64,000 bases of DNA. Source: Nitratireductor sp. GISD-1A_MAKvit (lineage in GTDB: Bacteria > Pseudomonadota > Alphaproteobacteria > Rhizobiales > Rhizobiaceae). Made by a program: the position numbers and the translations under genes. The notes under the pieces were generated by a model, which made no database searches, had not been told where the DNA came from, and was given only the letters and a program-made list of their open reading frames with translations. The stretch is from contig NZ_CP161920.1 in the NCBI RefSeq assembly GCF_040819555.1, positions 1,301,001 to 1,365,000 of the forward strand, read 5' to 3'. This document shows, piece after piece, positions 17,243-28,305 of the stretch (within the stretch, counting starts at the first letter, position 1; the number at the start of each line of letters is the position of its first letter).

Positions 17243-17548
17243 TCAGGACGGCAGATCGCGATCGAGCGGCTCAAGCGAACCCATGCGGTCGCCGGGAAGC
17301 TCCATCGTCGTGCACGTGCCTGCATCCACATAGGTCCAGGCGTTGCCCTGATAGTCGACCTTGGATGTGCCGGCACAGGTGGTTCCGGGCCCGGCAGCAC
17401 AATCGTTCTTGCCAGCCATGGAAACACCATAGCATTTTTCTTTTTCCTGGGCCTGCGCAGCCGTCGTCGTGGCCATGGTTCCCGCCGACAGCGCGGCAGC
17501 AACTGTGCCGGCAATATAGGCGGCGGTAAGTGCGGTTTTCGTGGACAT
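17243..17548 (-). CDS. bufA: Bufferin precursor peptide (DUF2282 family)
   Basis: 101 aa. Signal peptide (residues 1-34, Ala-rich, ending AQA) and a core with four cysteines at 39, 50, 58 and 79 ([32 protein letters not shown]), the DUF2282 signature. Family members are periplasmic RiPPs whose cysteines are modified by the BufB/BufC pair to chelate copper. ATG 17548 has GAGGAG 8 nt upstream. It is the first gene of the operon, 42 nt before bufB. Expected to be induced by copper; no regulator is encoded beside it. Confidence 0.93.
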   Translation of the reverse strand: MSTKTALTAAYIAGTVAAALSAGTMATTTAAQAQEKEKCYGVSMAGKNDCAAGPGTTCAGTSKVDYQGNAWTYVDAGTCTTMELPGDRMGSLEPLDRDLPS

Positions 17549-17677
17549 GAACTGATCTCCTCTCGAGGTGTTGACGAAGCGGGATCTCCGCTCCGCCACA
17601 AACCGTTTTTTCAGAGGGACGGTTCACTTGGAAATCAAGCGCGCGCGAGCCGGCATCACATGGGCGTGATGGGCTGT

Positions 17678-18752
17678 TTACCGCGCACGTCTCTGGCTTG
17701 GCGCCCCCAAGGCCCTGCGCGAAGCGTTCGACCTCGGAGCGTTCGGTGGCAAAGCTCGTCACAAAGCGATGAAGAACCTCGCCCGCCCGGACCTCGCTGG
17801 CAAAGGAAAGTGGCGGTTTCCAAGGATGGAACTTGGCGCCTTCGTTCTGCAGCGCCTGGGCCTTTTCCAGCGTCATCAGTGCAAACACCTCGTTCGCCTG
17901 CGGCTCCCAGGCAAGGCGCACGTCTTCGGCGGTACCGATTGCGGAGGCGAGTTCCCTGGCCATCGCGTTGGCGTGTCGCGCGGTCTTGAGCCACAAATCG
18001 TCCCTGAAATAGGCTTCGAACTGCGCAGCGATGAAGCGCGACTTGGAAAAAAGCTGCGCGGCCCGTTTGCGTAGGAAATGCATCTGCCCGACCTTTTCAG
18101 GATCAAGCACTACGATGGCCTCTGCACACCAGCAGCCATTCTTGGTGCCGCCGAAAGAGACAATGTCGACACCGCGTTTCCACGTCATCTCTGCTGGCGT
18201 GGTGTCGAGCGCTACAAGCGCGTTGGCAAAGCGTGCGCCATCCAGATGCAACGGAATGCCGGCCTCGCGGCAGATGCCGGCGATCTTTTCGATATCATCG
18301 AGAGAATAAAGTGTGCCGATCTCCGTGGCCTGCGTCAGGGAGGCGGCCATGGGTTGTCCCGAATGCACGAACTCAGCCGGATGTTCGCGGACTGCCGCGT
18401 CGAGCGCGTTCGGATCCATGCGTCCCAGGCGGCCTGCAACACCCTTCAGGCGCGCGCCTCCGGTCAGATGTTCCGGTGCGCCGCCCTCATCTTCGACGGC
18501 ATGGGCTTCCGTATGGCAAAAGGCCACCCCGCCCGGCTTCGCAGCCCAGGCAAGCGACAGGCTGTTGGCAGCGGTGCCGGTACCGACAAAGAAAACCGCA
18601 ACCTCGCGCTCGAAAATATCGCAGAAGATTCGCTCGACCTGCCTGTCCAGATCGCCGGTACCGTAGGCCGATGCGTAGCCGCCTGCATTGTTTGTGAGCG
18701 CTTCTGCGATTTGCGGATGGGCGCCGGCCCAGTTGTCTGAGGCGAAATTCAT
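17678..18752 (-). CDS. ltaE: Low-specificity L-threonine aldolase, C-terminal frameshift
   Basis: PLP enzyme that splits L-threonine or allo-threonine to glycine and acetaldehyde. It shows FASDNWAGAHP, SAYGTGDLDRQVE, LHLDGARFANAL and the PLP lysine in VSFGGTKNG. Read literally, the frame has no stop here and runs to 17271 through bufA in another frame (493 aa). Removing one base at CCC 17713-17715 (CAGGGCC on the coding strand) gives FAQALGAPSQRRAR and a stop at 17678, a normal 357-aa enzyme. So the tail is a frameshift product. Confidence 0.88.
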
Positions 18753-19300
18753 GCAGTCGTTCTCTCTTTTGACCTTAAAATAAGCAGTGGCGGCGCGACT
18801 TTGCGCGCTTCACCCCTCTGTATCAAGCCCCGAAGCTGAGATGTTGCGGTCATTCTTTGGCTTGGCAGGAAGATCTGCGGTCGTGGCGGATAATTTCGAC
18901 AATACTTGCAGCGTCGGAATTTTATTGCGCTTTTTGCGCAAAAAATTTGCATTTCCGTCTTGTCTGGTGTTGGTATTTCTGGCATTTCAGCGAATAGGAC
19001 AGCAATCCTGTCTTATTGCGCGAAGATCATGTTACGACGCATTGCAAAGGCCTCCCCGGGTCGTGGTAATGTGGGACTGATCGGCGCGATCACGGCGGTC
19101 CGGCGATGGCCGGAGCAAAATCGACAGGCAGGGATGCCCCGCCCAACAACAAGAAAATGCGCCGGAGCGAACCGGTAGCGTTCCTCCGGCTTCTAAATGG
19201 AAATGCCGTGCATACACCCCGGATGGCCGCAAGGGCAGCCCGGCGACTGAACGACCGCTCAGGGAGGCGAGGCTCTGGGCACCAATTATGAGGATTTGCG
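18753..19300. other. Divergent intergenic region before gltB
   Basis: 548 bp between threonine aldolase and gltB, on opposite strands. No convincing gene; small frames lack ribosome sites. An AT-rich patch with TTGCGC repeats (about 18925-18955) may hold the promoters. The last part has GAGG 8 nt before the gltB ATG. Confidence 0.4.
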
Positions 19301-22300
19301 ATGACGGAAATGACGCCATCTGTTTCGACTGAGTTCGAACCTGCCGCCGAGGCCGGAGCGGCCACCGTCAAACGCACAGGAAAGCCCGACACGCCGGGCC
19401 TGCCTTCAGCGCAGGGGTTGTACGATCCGCGCAATGAGCATGACGCCTGTGGTGTCGGCTTTGTCGCGCACATGAAGGGCAAGCGCTCGCACAGCATCGT
19501 TCAGGACGGGCTTGCGATGCTTGAAAACCTCACCCATCGCGGTGCCGTTGGTGCCGATCCGCTGGTGGGCGATGGTGCGGGCATGCTCATGCAGATCCCC
19601 GACCGGTTCTATCGTGAAGAGTGGGCCGAACGCGGCGTCGAGCTTCCCGAGCCCGGCCATTATGGTGTCGGTCATTTCTTCATGCCGCGCGATGGCGCGC
19701 TGCGCGAGAAGATCGACACGATCATCGCCGATGTGGTGCGCTCGGAAGGTCAGGAGCTGATCGGCTTCCGCGATGTGCCGGTCGACAATTCCTGCCTTTC
19801 CAAGGCGCCCGAAATCGTTGCCTCCGAGCCGGTCCACCAGCAGATTTTCATCGCGCGCGGCGCGGGCATCGAGAATGAAGAGGATTTCGAGCGCAGGCTT
19901 TATATCCTGCGCAAGGTGATTTCGGGCCGTGTGCGCGAGGAGCTGGAAGGCGGCACGCACGGTTTCTACACCGTCTCCCTGTCGGCACGCACAATCGTCT
20001 ACAAGGGCATGTTCCTCGCCTATCAGCTCGGTGCCTACTACAAGGATCTGAAGGATCCGCGCTTCGAGACGGCGCTGGCGCTGGTTCACCAGCGCTTTTC
20101 CACCAACACCTTCCCCTCTTGGGAGCTGGCGCATCCCTATCGCATGGTCGCCCACAATGGCGAGATCAACACCGTGCGCGGCAACGTCAACTGGATGGCT
20201 GCGCGCCAGGCTTCGGTGGATTCGGAGCTGTTCGGCAACGACATTTCCAAGCTCTGGCCGATTTCCTATGAAGGCCAGTCCGACACGGCCTGTTTCGACA
20301 ACGCGCTCGAATTCCTGTTCCAGGGCGGTTATTCGCTCGTTCATTCCATGATGATGCTGATCCCGGAAGCATGGGCCGGCAATCGCCTGATGAGCGACGA
20401 GCGCAAGGCGTTTTACGAATACCACGCCGCTCTGATGGAGCCGTGGGACGGCCCCGCCGCCGTGGCCTTCACCGATGGCATCCAGATCGGCGCGACGCTC
20501 GACCGCAACGGCCTGCGCCCGGCGCGCTACATCGTCACCGATGACGACCGCGTCATCATGGCATCGGAGGCCGGTGCGCTTGTGGTGCCGGAAGACAAGG
20601 TCGTCAGCAAATGGCGTCTCCAGCCCGGACGCATGCTTCTGATCGACATGGAAGAAGGCCGCATCATCTCTGACGAAGAGGTGAAGGCGAAGATTGCCAC
20701 CAGGCATCCTTTCCAGAAGTGGCTCGACAACACCCAGCTCATCCTTGAAGACCTGAAGCCGGTGGAGCCGCGCGCCCTGCGCAAGGATGTTTCCCCGCTC
20801 GATCTGCAGCAGGCTTTCGGCTACACGCAGGAAGACACGAAGATGCTGATGGCGCCCATGGCCACGACCGGTCAGGAGGGCATCGGCTCCATGGGCACCG
20901 ACACGCCGATTTCGGCCATGTCCGACAAGCCCAAGCTGCTCTACACCTATTTCAAGCAGAACTTTGCGCAGGTCACCAACCCGCCGATCGATCCGATCCG
21001 CGAAGAGCTGGTGATGAGCCTTGTTTCCTTCATCGGCCCGCGTCCCAACATTTTCGATCTGGTCGGCTCCTCGCGCCGCAAGCGGCTTGAGGTGCGCCAG
21101 CCCATCCTCACCAATGGCGATCTGGAAAAGATCCGCTCCATCGGCCACACCGAGGACCGGTTCGACACCAAGACCATCGACGTCACCTATGCCTCGGGCG
21201 AGGGGGCAGCGGGCATGCGCGGCGCGCTCGAGCGCGTGTGTGATCGCGCCGAGGCCGCCGTTGCCGGCGGCTACAACATCATCATCCTGTCCGACCGTCA
21301 GATCGGCCCGGACCGCATCGCCATCCCGATGCTGCTCGCCACCGCCGCCGTCCACCATCATTTGATCCGCAAGGGTCTGCGCACGGCGGTCGGCCTCGTG
21401 GTCGAATCCGGCGAGCCGCGCGAGGTGCATCATTTCTGCTGCCTCGCAGGCTACGGCGCCGAGGCGATAAACCCCTATCTCGCCTTCGACACGCTGCTTG
21501 CCATGCACAAGGCCGGCGAGTTCCCGCCGGAGGTGGACCCGCAGGAGGTCGTCCAGCGCTACATCAAGGCCATCGGCAAGGGCATTCTGAAGGTCATGTC
21601 CAAGATGGGCATTTCCACCTATCAGTCCTATTGCGGTGCGCAGATTTTCGATGCGGTCGGGCTCGAAAGCGATTTCATCGAGCAGTACTTCACCAACACC
21701 GCCACCACGATCGAAGGTGTCGGGCTGGAAGAGATCGCTGCCGAGACGGCAGGTCGCCACACATCCGCGTTCGGTCCCGACCCGGTGCTGAAAAACGCGC
21801 TCGAAGTTGGCGGCGAATACAATTACCGCATGCGCGGCGAAGCCCACATCTGGTCGCCCGATGCCGTCGCCTCTCTTCAGCATGCCGTTCGCGGCAAGTC
21901 CTGGGAGACCTATCGCGACTTCGCAAAAATGGTCGACGGGCAGGCGGCCGACGCCAAGTCCATTCGTGGGCTCTTCGCGGTCCGCACGGCCAGGGACACG
22001 GGCCGCAAGCCTGTTTCGCTCAACGAGGTCGAGCCGGCGTCCGAAATCGTCAAGCGCTTCTCCACCGGTGCCATGTCGTTTGGCTCCATCAGCCGCGAGG
22101 CGCACACCACGCTGGCGCGCGCCATGAATGCGCTCGGCGGCAAATCCAACACGGGTGAGGGCGGCGAGGAGCCCGACCGCTACATGCCCATGCCCGATGG
22201 TTCGGTGAACCCCGAGCGTTCCGCCATCAAGCAGATCGCCAGTGGCCGCTTCGGCGTCACCACGGAATATCTCGTCAATTCCGACATGATGCAGATCAAG

Positions 22301-24034
22301 GTGGCGCAGGGCGCAAAGCCCGGCGAGGGCGGTCAGCTTCCCGGCCACAAGGTCGATGCCACCATCGCCAAGGTGCGCCATTCCACGCCGGGCGTCGGCC
22401 TCATCTCGCCGCCGCCGCACCACGACATCTACTCGATCGAGGATCTGGCGCAGCTCATCTACGATCTGAAAAACGTCAATCCGGATGCGGACGTTTCCGT
22501 CAAGCTCGTCTCCGAGGTTGGCGTGGGCACGGTTGCCGCTGGCGTTGCCAAAGCGCGCGCCGATCACATCACCATTTCGGGCTATGATGGCGGCACGGGC
22601 GCTTCCCCGCTCACCTCCATCAAGCATGCAGGCAGCCCGTGGGAAATGGGCCTTGCCGAAACGCACCAGACCCTGGTGCTGAACGGTCTGCGCTCGCGTG
22701 TCGCGCTACAGGTCGATGGCGGGCTGAAGACCGGTCGCGATGTCATCATCGGCGCGCTTCTCGGTGCCGACGAATATGGCTTCTCCACCGCTCCGCTCAT
22801 TGCTGCTGGCTGCATCATGATGCGCAAGTGTCACCTCAACACCTGCCCCGTCGGCGTCGCCACGCAGGACCCGGTGCTGCGCAAGCGCTTCAAGGGCACG
22901 CCCGAGCATGTGATCAACTACTTCTTCTACGTCGCGGAGGAGGTGCGCCAGTATCTGGCGGAAATGGGCTACACGAAGCTCGACAATATTATCGGCCAGT
23001 CGGATCTGCTCGAGAAAAATGCGATGATCGAGCACTGGAAGGCGCGTGGTCTTGATTTCACGAAGGTCTTCTACAAGCCCGATGCGCCGCGCGAGGCGCT
23101 GCGCTGGACGGAACGTCAGGTGCATCCGATCGACGACATCCTCGACCGCAAGCTGATCGAGGCGGCAAAGCCCGCGCTTGAAAACCGCGAAAAGGTGTCG
23201 CTCGATTTCCCGATCTGCAACACCGACCGGTCGGCCGGTGCGATGCTGTCGGGTGCGGTGGCCAAGCGCTACGGCCAGAAGGGTTTGAAGGACAACACGA
23301 TCGATGTGCGCCTCACGGGCACGGCGGGTCAGTCCTTTGGCGCGTTCCTGGCGCGTGGTGTCACCTTCACGCTGCATGGCGATGCCAACGACTATGTCGG
23401 CAAGGGACTTTCGGGCGGGCGCATCGTCATTCGTCCGACAGACGATTCAAAGATTGTCGCGGAAGACTCCATCATCGTCGGCAACACGGTGCTCTACGGA
23501 GCCACCGAGGGCGAGTGCTATTTCCGGGGCGTTGCCGGTGAGCGTTTTGCGGTTCGTAATTCGGGCGCCGTCGCGGTGGTTGAAGGCGTTGGCGACCATG
23601 GCTGTGAATATATGACCGGCGGCGTTGTCGTCGTGCTTGGTCAGACGGGCCGCAACTTCGCTGCCGGCATGTCGGGCGGCGTTGCCTATGTGCTGGATGA
23701 GGCCGGCGACTTTGCCGAGCGCTGCAACATGGCGATGGTTGAGCTTGAGCCGGTGCCGGAAGAAGACGACATCCTCGAAAAGCTGCACCACCATGGCGGC
23801 GATCTCATGCACAAGGGGCGCGTCGACGTTTCCGGCGACATGACCCGGCACGATGAGGAGCGTCTGGCGCAGCTCATTGCCAATCACCTCCACCACACGG
23901 GCTCCGAGCGGGCGCGCACCATTCTGGAGAACTGGGCCGATTATCGGCCAAAGTTCCGCAAGGTGATGCCGGTCGAATACCGCCGGGCGCTGGAGGAGAT
24001 GGAGCGTATGAAACTGGGGCTGGCGGCTGAATAG
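19301..24034 (+). CDS. gltB: Glutamate synthase (NADPH), large subunit
   Basis: 1577-aa enzyme making glutamate from glutamine and 2-oxoglutarate (GOGAT). A propeptide of about 49 residues precedes the nucleophile Cys50 in [16 protein letters not shown] of the class-II glutaminase domain. Central and FMN-binding synthase domains follow ([54 protein letters not shown], with the 3Fe-4S cysteines in [19 protein letters not shown]), then the gltB C-terminal beta-helix with Gly repeats ([28 protein letters not shown]). Length is normal. It forms an operon with gltD. Confidence 0.97.
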   Translation: MTEMTPSVSTEFEPAAEAGAATVKRTGKPDTPGLPSAQGLYDPRNEHDACGVGFVAHMKGKRSHSIVQDGLAMLENLTHRGAVGADPLVGDGAGMLMQIPDRFYREEWAERGVELPEPGHYGVGHFFMPRDGALREKIDTIIADVVRSEGQELIGFRDVPVDNSCLSKAPEIVASEPVHQQIFIARGAGIENEEDFERRLYILRKVISGRVREELEGGTHGFYTVSLSARTIVYKGMFLAYQLGAYYKDLKDPRFETALALVHQRFSTNTFPSWELAHPYRMVAHNGEINTVRGNVNWMAARQASVDSELFGNDISKLWPISYEGQSDTACFDNALEFLFQGGYSLVHSMMMLIPEAWAGNRLMSDERKAFYEYHAALMEPWDGPAAVAFTDGIQIGATLDRNGLRPARYIVTDDDRVIMASEAGALVVPEDKVVSKWRLQPGRMLLIDMEEGRIISDEEVKAKIATRHPFQKWLDNTQLILEDLKPVEPRALRKDVSPLDLQQAFGYTQEDTKMLMAPMATTGQEGIGSMGTDTPISAMSDKPKLLYTYFKQNFAQVTNPPIDPIREELVMSLVSFIGPRPNIFDLVGSSRRKRLEVRQPILTNGDLEKIRSIGHTEDRFDTKTIDVTYASGEGAAGMRGALERVCDRAEAAVAGGYNIIILSDRQIGPDRIAIPMLLATAAVHHHLIRKGLRTAVGLVVESGEPREVHHFCCLAGYGAEAINPYLAFDTLLAMHKAGEFPPEVDPQEVVQRYIKAIGKGILKVMSKMGISTYQSYCGAQIFDAVGLESDFIEQYFTNTATTIEGVGLEEIAAETAGRHTSAFGPDPVLKNALEVGGEYNYRMRGEAHIWSPDAVASLQHAVRGKSWETYRDFAKMVDGQAADAKSIRGLFAVRTARDTGRKPVSLNEVEPASEIVKRFSTGAMSFGSISREAHTTLARAMNALGGKSNTGEGGEEPDRYMPMPDGSVNPERSAIKQIASGRFGVTTEYLVNSDMMQIKVAQGAKPGEGGQLPGHKVDATIAKVRHSTPGVGLISPPPHHDIYSIEDLAQLIYDLKNVNPDADVSVKLVSEVGVGTVAAGVAKARADHITISGYDGGTGASPLTSIKHAGSPWEMGLAETHQTLVLNGLRSRVALQVDGGLKTGRDVIIGALLGADEYGFSTAPLIAAGCIMMRKCHLNTCPVGVATQDPVLRKRFKGTPEHVINYFFYVAEEVRQYLAEMGYTKLDNIIGQSDLLEKNAMIEHWKARGLDFTKVFYKPDAPREALRWTERQVHPIDDILDRKLIEAAKPALENREKVSLDFPICNTDRSAGAMLSGAVAKRYGQKGLKDNTIDVRLTGTAGQSFGAFLARGVTFTLHGDANDYVGKGLSGGRIVIRPTDDSKIVAEDSIIVGNTVLYGATEGECYFRGVAGERFAVRNSGAVAVVEGVGDHGCEYMTGGVVVVLGQTGRNFAAGMSGGVAYVLDEAGDFAERCNMAMVELEPVPEEDDILEKLHHHGGDLMHKGRVDVSGDMTRHDEERLAQLIANHLHHTGSERARTILENWADYRPKFRKVMPVEYRRALEEMERMKLGLAAE

Positions 24035-24044
24035 CCGTTCGCTC

Positions 24045-24083
24045 AGAGATGGCCACCGCTGCAATGTCTGGTGTGCCATCTCT
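24045..24083 (+). promoter_or_regulatory. Long hairpin between gltB and gltD
   Basis: AGAGATGGC (24045-24053) pairs with GCCATCTCT (24075-24083), extended inside by CACC/GGTG, and is followed by CTGTTTT. It resembles a leaky terminator or stabilising hairpin and sits inside the operon, where it could set the gltB to gltD ratio. Confidence 0.5.
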
Positions 24084-24160
24084 CTGTTTTCCCGCATTCG
24101 TGCGGATTTCAGGTCAGACCACCTGACCGCATGAAGCGATAGAATTACGAGGTTTGCTCG

Positions 24161-25615
24161 ATGGGTAAGGTTACAGGTTTTCTCGAAATCGACCGGCAGG
24201 TCCACAAGTATCAGCCGGCATCCGATCGCATTCGCCATTTCCGCGAATTCACGCTGCCCATGTCGGACAAGGAAGTCGAGAAACAGGCCGCGCGCTGCAT
24301 GGATTGCGGCATTCCCTATTGTCATGGGCCAACAGGCTGCCCGGTTCACAACCAGATCCCGGACTGGAATGATCTCGTCTACAATGGCGACTGGGAAGAG
24401 GCGATCCGCAACCTGCATTCCACCAATAATTTCCCCGAATGGACTGGGCGCATCTGTCCTGCACCCTGCGAGGAAGCCTGCACGCTCAATCTCGAGGACA
24501 TTCCCGTCGCCATCAAGACGGTGGAGCAGGCCATTGCCGACAAGGCCTATGAGTCAGGGTATGTGCGGCCCTATCCGCCCGAGCACAAGACCGGCAAGAC
24601 CGTGGCCATCATTGGCTCCGGTCCGGCAGGTATGGCGGCGGCCCAGCAGCTCGGCCGCGCAGGCCATCAGGTTCATGTCTACGAGCGCGAGAGCAAGCCG
24701 GGCGGCCTGATGCGCTATGGCATCCCCGATTTCAAGATCGAGAAGCATTATATCGACCGCCGGGTCGAGCAGATGCAGGGCGAGGGCGTTACCTTCCATT
24801 GCGGCGTGAATGTCGGTGTCGACAAGCCGGTTGAGGACCTGCTTTCCGAATATGATGCCGTTCTTTACTGCGGCGGTTCGGAGCGTCCGCGCCCGGCCGG
24901 CATTCCCGGTGCCGATCTTGAAGGCGTGCACGACGCAATGCCCTATCTCGTTCAGCAGAACCGGCGTGTGGGCGGCGAGGACATCCAGTCCGTTGCCTGG
25001 GCGGCGGATCCCATTCTGGCCGCTGGCAAGCATGTGGTGGTCGTCGGTGGCGGCGATACCGCGTCCGACTGCGTGGGCACGTCATTTCGTCAGGGCGCGG
25101 TGCGTGTCACCCAGCTGGACATTCGTCCACGCCCGCCGGAAAAGGAAGACAAGCTTGCCGTGTGGCCCTACTGGGCGACCAAGATGCGCACCTCCTCTTC
25201 ACAGGCCGAAGGTGCGGAGCGCGAATTTCAGGTCGCAACGCTCGAATTCATCGGCGAGGATGGCGTTCTGACCGGCGTGAAGTGCTGCCAGGTGGATGAG
25301 AAGCGCAAGCCCATTGCCGGCACGGAATTTGTGATCCGCGCCGACCTCGCCTTCATTGCCATCGGCTTCTCTGGCCCGGCGGAGACGGGTGTTCTGTCGG
25401 AGTTCGGGGAGCGACTGAAAACCGATGTCGACCGCCGCAACTCGGTCAATGTCAATGCCAATGACCGCGACTACAAGACCACCGTCGATCGGCTTTTTGC
25501 CGCAGGCGATGTCCGCCGTGGACAGTCGCTGGTTGTCTGGGCGATCCGCGAAGGGCGTCAGGCGGCACGGGCGATTGACGAATTCCTCATGGGAAGTTCC
25601 GTCCTGCCGCGCTGA
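24161..25615 (+). CDS. gltD: Glutamate synthase (NADPH), small subunit
   Basis: 484-aa FAD/NADPH oxidoreductase that feeds electrons to GltB. Cys clusters for two 4Fe-4S centres are at the N terminus (QAARCMDCGIPYCH, GCPV, GRICPAPCEEACTL). An FAD-binding GSGPAGMAAAQQLGRAG and an NADPH-binding VVVGGGDTASDCVGTS follow, and LFAAGDVRRGQSLVVWAIREG closes the FAD site. Full length. It starts 126 nt after gltB. Confidence 0.97.
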   Translation: MGKVTGFLEIDRQVHKYQPASDRIRHFREFTLPMSDKEVEKQAARCMDCGIPYCHGPTGCPVHNQIPDWNDLVYNGDWEEAIRNLHSTNNFPEWTGRICPAPCEEACTLNLEDIPVAIKTVEQAIADKAYESGYVRPYPPEHKTGKTVAIIGSGPAGMAAAQQLGRAGHQVHVYERESKPGGLMRYGIPDFKIEKHYIDRRVEQMQGEGVTFHCGVNVGVDKPVEDLLSEYDAVLYCGGSERPRPAGIPGADLEGVHDAMPYLVQQNRRVGGEDIQSVAWAADPILAAGKHVVVVGGGDTASDCVGTSFRQGAVRVTQLDIRPRPPEKEDKLAVWPYWATKMRTSSSQAEGAEREFQVATLEFIGEDGVLTGVKCCQVDEKRKPIAGTEFVIRADLAFIAIGFSGPAETGVLSEFGERLKTDVDRRNSVNVNANDRDYKTTVDRLFAAGDVRRGQSLVVWAIREGRQAARAIDEFLMGSSVLPR

Positions 25616-25637
25616 GTGTTCTCAGCGCATATTAAAA

Positions 25638-26867
25638 TTAGGGCGTCGCCTGGGCCGGAGGGCTGGGCGACGTTTTGTTTTTCGGAGTTGCGTCTGTGCG
25701 CAGGGAGAAATTGTCTGCACGACCGGGTGGTGCGCTGAGGCCGGGCCCTTCCCCTTCAAGCTCCTGCCGTGCGATGGGCTTGACCTCCGCTCCCATCAAT
25801 TCTCTGCCGCCATCCAGTGCGGGGTCGGAAAGAGAAATTGGAATGGTCCTGTTGACGGGTTCAGGGTTCTCAGGATGAAGAACCAGTTTTGGAAGGTTTT
25901 CCATGCCCAGTTCACCGATATCGGGTGAGACTGCCTCACCCAGAAGCTTGTTTAGCGGTTTCTCCACGTAGAAGGCCACTTTCCGTTTGCCGGCCCGGGT
26001 GAGATTGATCCCGTCGCTGCCGCGCAGGCGCACCGGCTGACCGTTCATGTCAGGACCCGTGGAGATAAAACCGCCATTTTCGTCCACGAAACCGTCCCAG
26101 ATATCCACGAATTCGCCGCCGATGGACTCTACGGTCGATTTGTAGATGTCGTTGAACGCCAACATGTCGGAAGACATTCTGGGTGATTTGAAGGAGGGGA
26201 GGCCGGTCCAGATCACAGGGACGTCATTCTTCCGAATGGCTGAAGCGAAGGTTTCAACGCGTTGCGTGTATTCCCTCACCCAGGCTTCCGTCCGGGAGGA
26301 TTCGCGACGCCCGTTGACCACGAGCTGCTGGCGGTCGTTCGAACCGATCATCACCACAACCACTGTGGGTGAGACCTCTTCGATGATGCCCGCGATCTGG
26401 CCGTTCCAGTCGTAGTAGTCGTCTCGAACGAAACCCGAAGATCCGTTGCTTCGGTTGACGATGCGAACACCGGGCGATTCCGCGTAGGCACTGCTCAGAC
26501 CCTCGGCTAGGCCGCCTGCCAGAAAGTCACCCACCACAAGGACGACGCGGGCATTCTCCAGCTTTTCTGCTTCGGGCGGTGGTGGGGGAGGCTGCCTCGC
26601 GGGAGAGCGATCCCGAGAGCGCCGCTTGATTGTTTTTCTTTCGCGGGGAGCGGAGCGTTTTTTGACCGCGGGGCGTTCGGGCTGGCGTTGGCGCAGGCCT
26701 CCACCGAAAAGAAGATCGAACAGCCCCTGCTGTCGACGGCGATCGTCCTGCGCGGACGCGGAAGAGATGAAAGCCGTATTGGCCGGCAGCACCAGAGCGA
26801 ACGCAACAATGGCAAGCGCAATGCGCCTGCCATTGTTGCCGGATATGATCGCCCGTATGAGCTTCAT
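25638..26867 (-). CDS. DUF459 SGNH-like periplasmic protein, catalytic residues replaced
   Basis: 409 aa with a signal peptide (AIVAFALVLPANTAFISSASA), a Pro/Arg-rich linker (APRERKTIKRRSRDR, PPPPPPEAEK) and a flavodoxin-like SGNH fold. Block I reads VVLVVGDFLAGGLAEGL, with Phe where SGNH hydrolases have the nucleophile Ser. Block III keeps IGSNDRQ. Block V reads SDGINLTRAG, with Asn in place of the catalytic His. It is therefore probably a non-catalytic or altered envelope protein. It ends convergently with gltD and lies 22 nt downstream of the lytic transglycosylase gene, likely the same operon. Confidence 0.82.
   Translation of the reverse strand: MKLIRAIISGNNGRRIALAIVAFALVLPANTAFISSASAQDDRRRQQGLFDLLFGGGLRQRQPERPAVKKRSAPRERKTIKRRSRDRSPARQPPPPPPEAEKLENARVVLVVGDFLAGGLAEGLSSAYAESPGVRIVNRSNGSSGFVRDDYYDWNGQIAGIIEEVSPTVVVVMIGSNDRQQLVVNGRRESSRTEAWVREYTQRVETFASAIRKNDVPVIWTGLPSFKSPRMSSDMLAFNDIYKSTVESIGGEFVDIWDGFVDENGGFISTGPDMNGQPVRLRGSDGINLTRAGKRKVAFYVEKPLNKLLGEAVSPDIGELGMENLPKLVLHPENPEPVNRTIPISLSDPALDGGRELMGAEVKPIARQELEGEGPGLSAPPGRADNFSLRTDATPKNKTSPSPPAQATP
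25644..25682 (+). terminator. Rho-independent terminator of gltBD
   Basis: CGTCGCC (25644-25650) pairs with GGCGACG (25666-25672), followed by TTTTGTTTTT. The stem overlaps the last codons of the convergent DUF459 gene. Confidence 0.8.
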
Positions 26868-26889
26868 GCCTTCCGTCCGCTGATTTCAG

Positions 26890-28119
26890 TTAATTTCCTC
26901 GCAGGCGACGAAGCACTTCCTTGCCGGGGTGGCCGTCCTGCTTCAAGCCACTGCGCGCCTGGAACGCACGTATGGCAGCGCGCGAACCCGAACCGATCTT
27001 GCCATCAATTGGCCCGTCATAATAGCCCAGAGCCCCCAGGCGCTTCTGCAGTTCTTCCGTCTCCTGATAACTCAGCCGCTCGAAAGGCCGGTTCCAGTCG
27101 CGTACCAGTCCTCCATAGCCGGCGATTTCATCGGCAAGGAGCCCGACGGCCAGTGCGTATTTGTCGGAGTTGTTGTAGCGCTTGATGACCTGAAAATTCT
27201 TGGTGACAAGAAAGACCGGTCCTTCGCGCCCATCGGGCACTTTCAACTCGGCGCTGTCGCCGGGACGCGGAAAGGGTTTTCCATTGGCGCGGACAACCCC
27301 GATGGATTGCCAGCGGCTCAGCGCCATCTTGCCACCGGGGAATTTGCGGCCGCCGGGCAGGGCTGCGGTCTCGTAGCCCCAGGTTTCCCCCGTGCGCCAT
27401 CCGTTGCGGCGCAGCAGATTCGCCGCCGTTGCCAGTGCATCGGGGATTGAGGACCAGATGTCACGGCGTCCGTCGCCATCCATGTCGACCGCATAGGCCT
27501 GATAGCTTGTGGGAATGAACTGGGTGTGGCCCATCGCTCCGGCCCAGGAACCGGTAAGGTGGCCGACATCGATGTCGCCGCTCTGGAGAATCTTCAATGC
27601 CGCAATGAGCTGTTGGCGTGCGAATTTCGCGCGTCGCTTGTCGGCATAGGCGAGCGTGGCGAGCGAACGCGGAACGCTACGCATGATGCGGTCGTTTTTG
27701 AGCACTTCTCCATAGCCCGATTCGATCGACCAGATGGCGAGCAAAACGTAGCGGCTGACACCGAATTGAGCCTCGATCCGATCGAGCCAGGGCTTCCACT
27801 GGCGGGCGAGCTGGCGGCCGCGCTGGATCGCGTCTTCCTGCACGCGATTGTCAAAATATTCCCAGGGCTCTGCGCGGAACTCGGGCTGGTAGCGTGCTTT
27901 CTCAAGCACTTCGGGATCTGGCGCGGTAATGCCGCGGAAGGCTCGGTCATAGGCGGCCCCCGACACGCCATTCTTGACCGCTACTGCGCGGAATTGCTGG
28001 ATCCAGCGCTGAAACCCTGCATCTGCACTGGCAGGCTGCAGGGAAAACATAAAGGCAACCAAAAGAGAGGCGACCAAAGTCGCGACGCGCTTTTGGGGGG
28101 GCAAGCGGAACAACATCAC
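26890..28119 (-). CDS. Lytic murein transglycosylase (MltB-like) with peptidoglycan-binding domain
   Basis: 409 aa. Signal peptide ending QPASADA, then a family-3 lytic transglycosylase domain (FGVSRYVLLAIWSIESGYG with the catalytic Glu; GSWAGAMGHTQFIPTSYQAYAVD) that cleaves peptidoglycan glycan strands to 1,6-anhydromuropeptides. A C-terminal PG_binding_1 repeat follows (LQKRLGALGYYDGPIDGKIG, AIRAFQARSGL). Followed by the DUF459 gene in the same direction. Function in wall turnover is well supported; which paralogue it is cannot be told. Confidence 0.92.
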   Translation of the reverse strand: MMLFRLPPQKRVATLVASLLVAFMFSLQPASADAGFQRWIQQFRAVAVKNGVSGAAYDRAFRGITAPDPEVLEKARYQPEFRAEPWEYFDNRVQEDAIQRGRQLARQWKPWLDRIEAQFGVSRYVLLAIWSIESGYGEVLKNDRIMRSVPRSLATLAYADKRRAKFARQQLIAALKILQSGDIDVGHLTGSWAGAMGHTQFIPTSYQAYAVDMDGDGRRDIWSSIPDALATAANLLRRNGWRTGETWGYETAALPGGRKFPGGKMALSRWQSIGVVRANGKPFPRPGDSAELKVPDGREGPVFLVTKNFQVIKRYNNSDKYALAVGLLADEIAGYGGLVRDWNRPFERLSYQETEELQKRLGALGYYDGPIDGKIGSGSRAAIRAFQARSGLKQDGHPGKEVLRRLRGN

Positions 28120-28305
28120 GATCTCCGTTACAGGTAGTCCGACCTATTCATCGCAGGTCCCGGTTAGAAAAACGTTTACCATGCTGTTAATCTCTATCGA
28201 GAGGTTCCGTCACGATTTACGCGTATTCATTCAGGAAACATCAATCCGGCGTTGATATGGAAGCGCCTTGTTCCATCCCAGTAATGTTCCGAGGGGCAAT
28301 TTCTC

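Noticed and set aside
19406..22666. Minus-strand 1086-codon reading frame
   Set aside because: It is antisense to gltB and a product of high-GC codon bias; gltB has all the expected domains.
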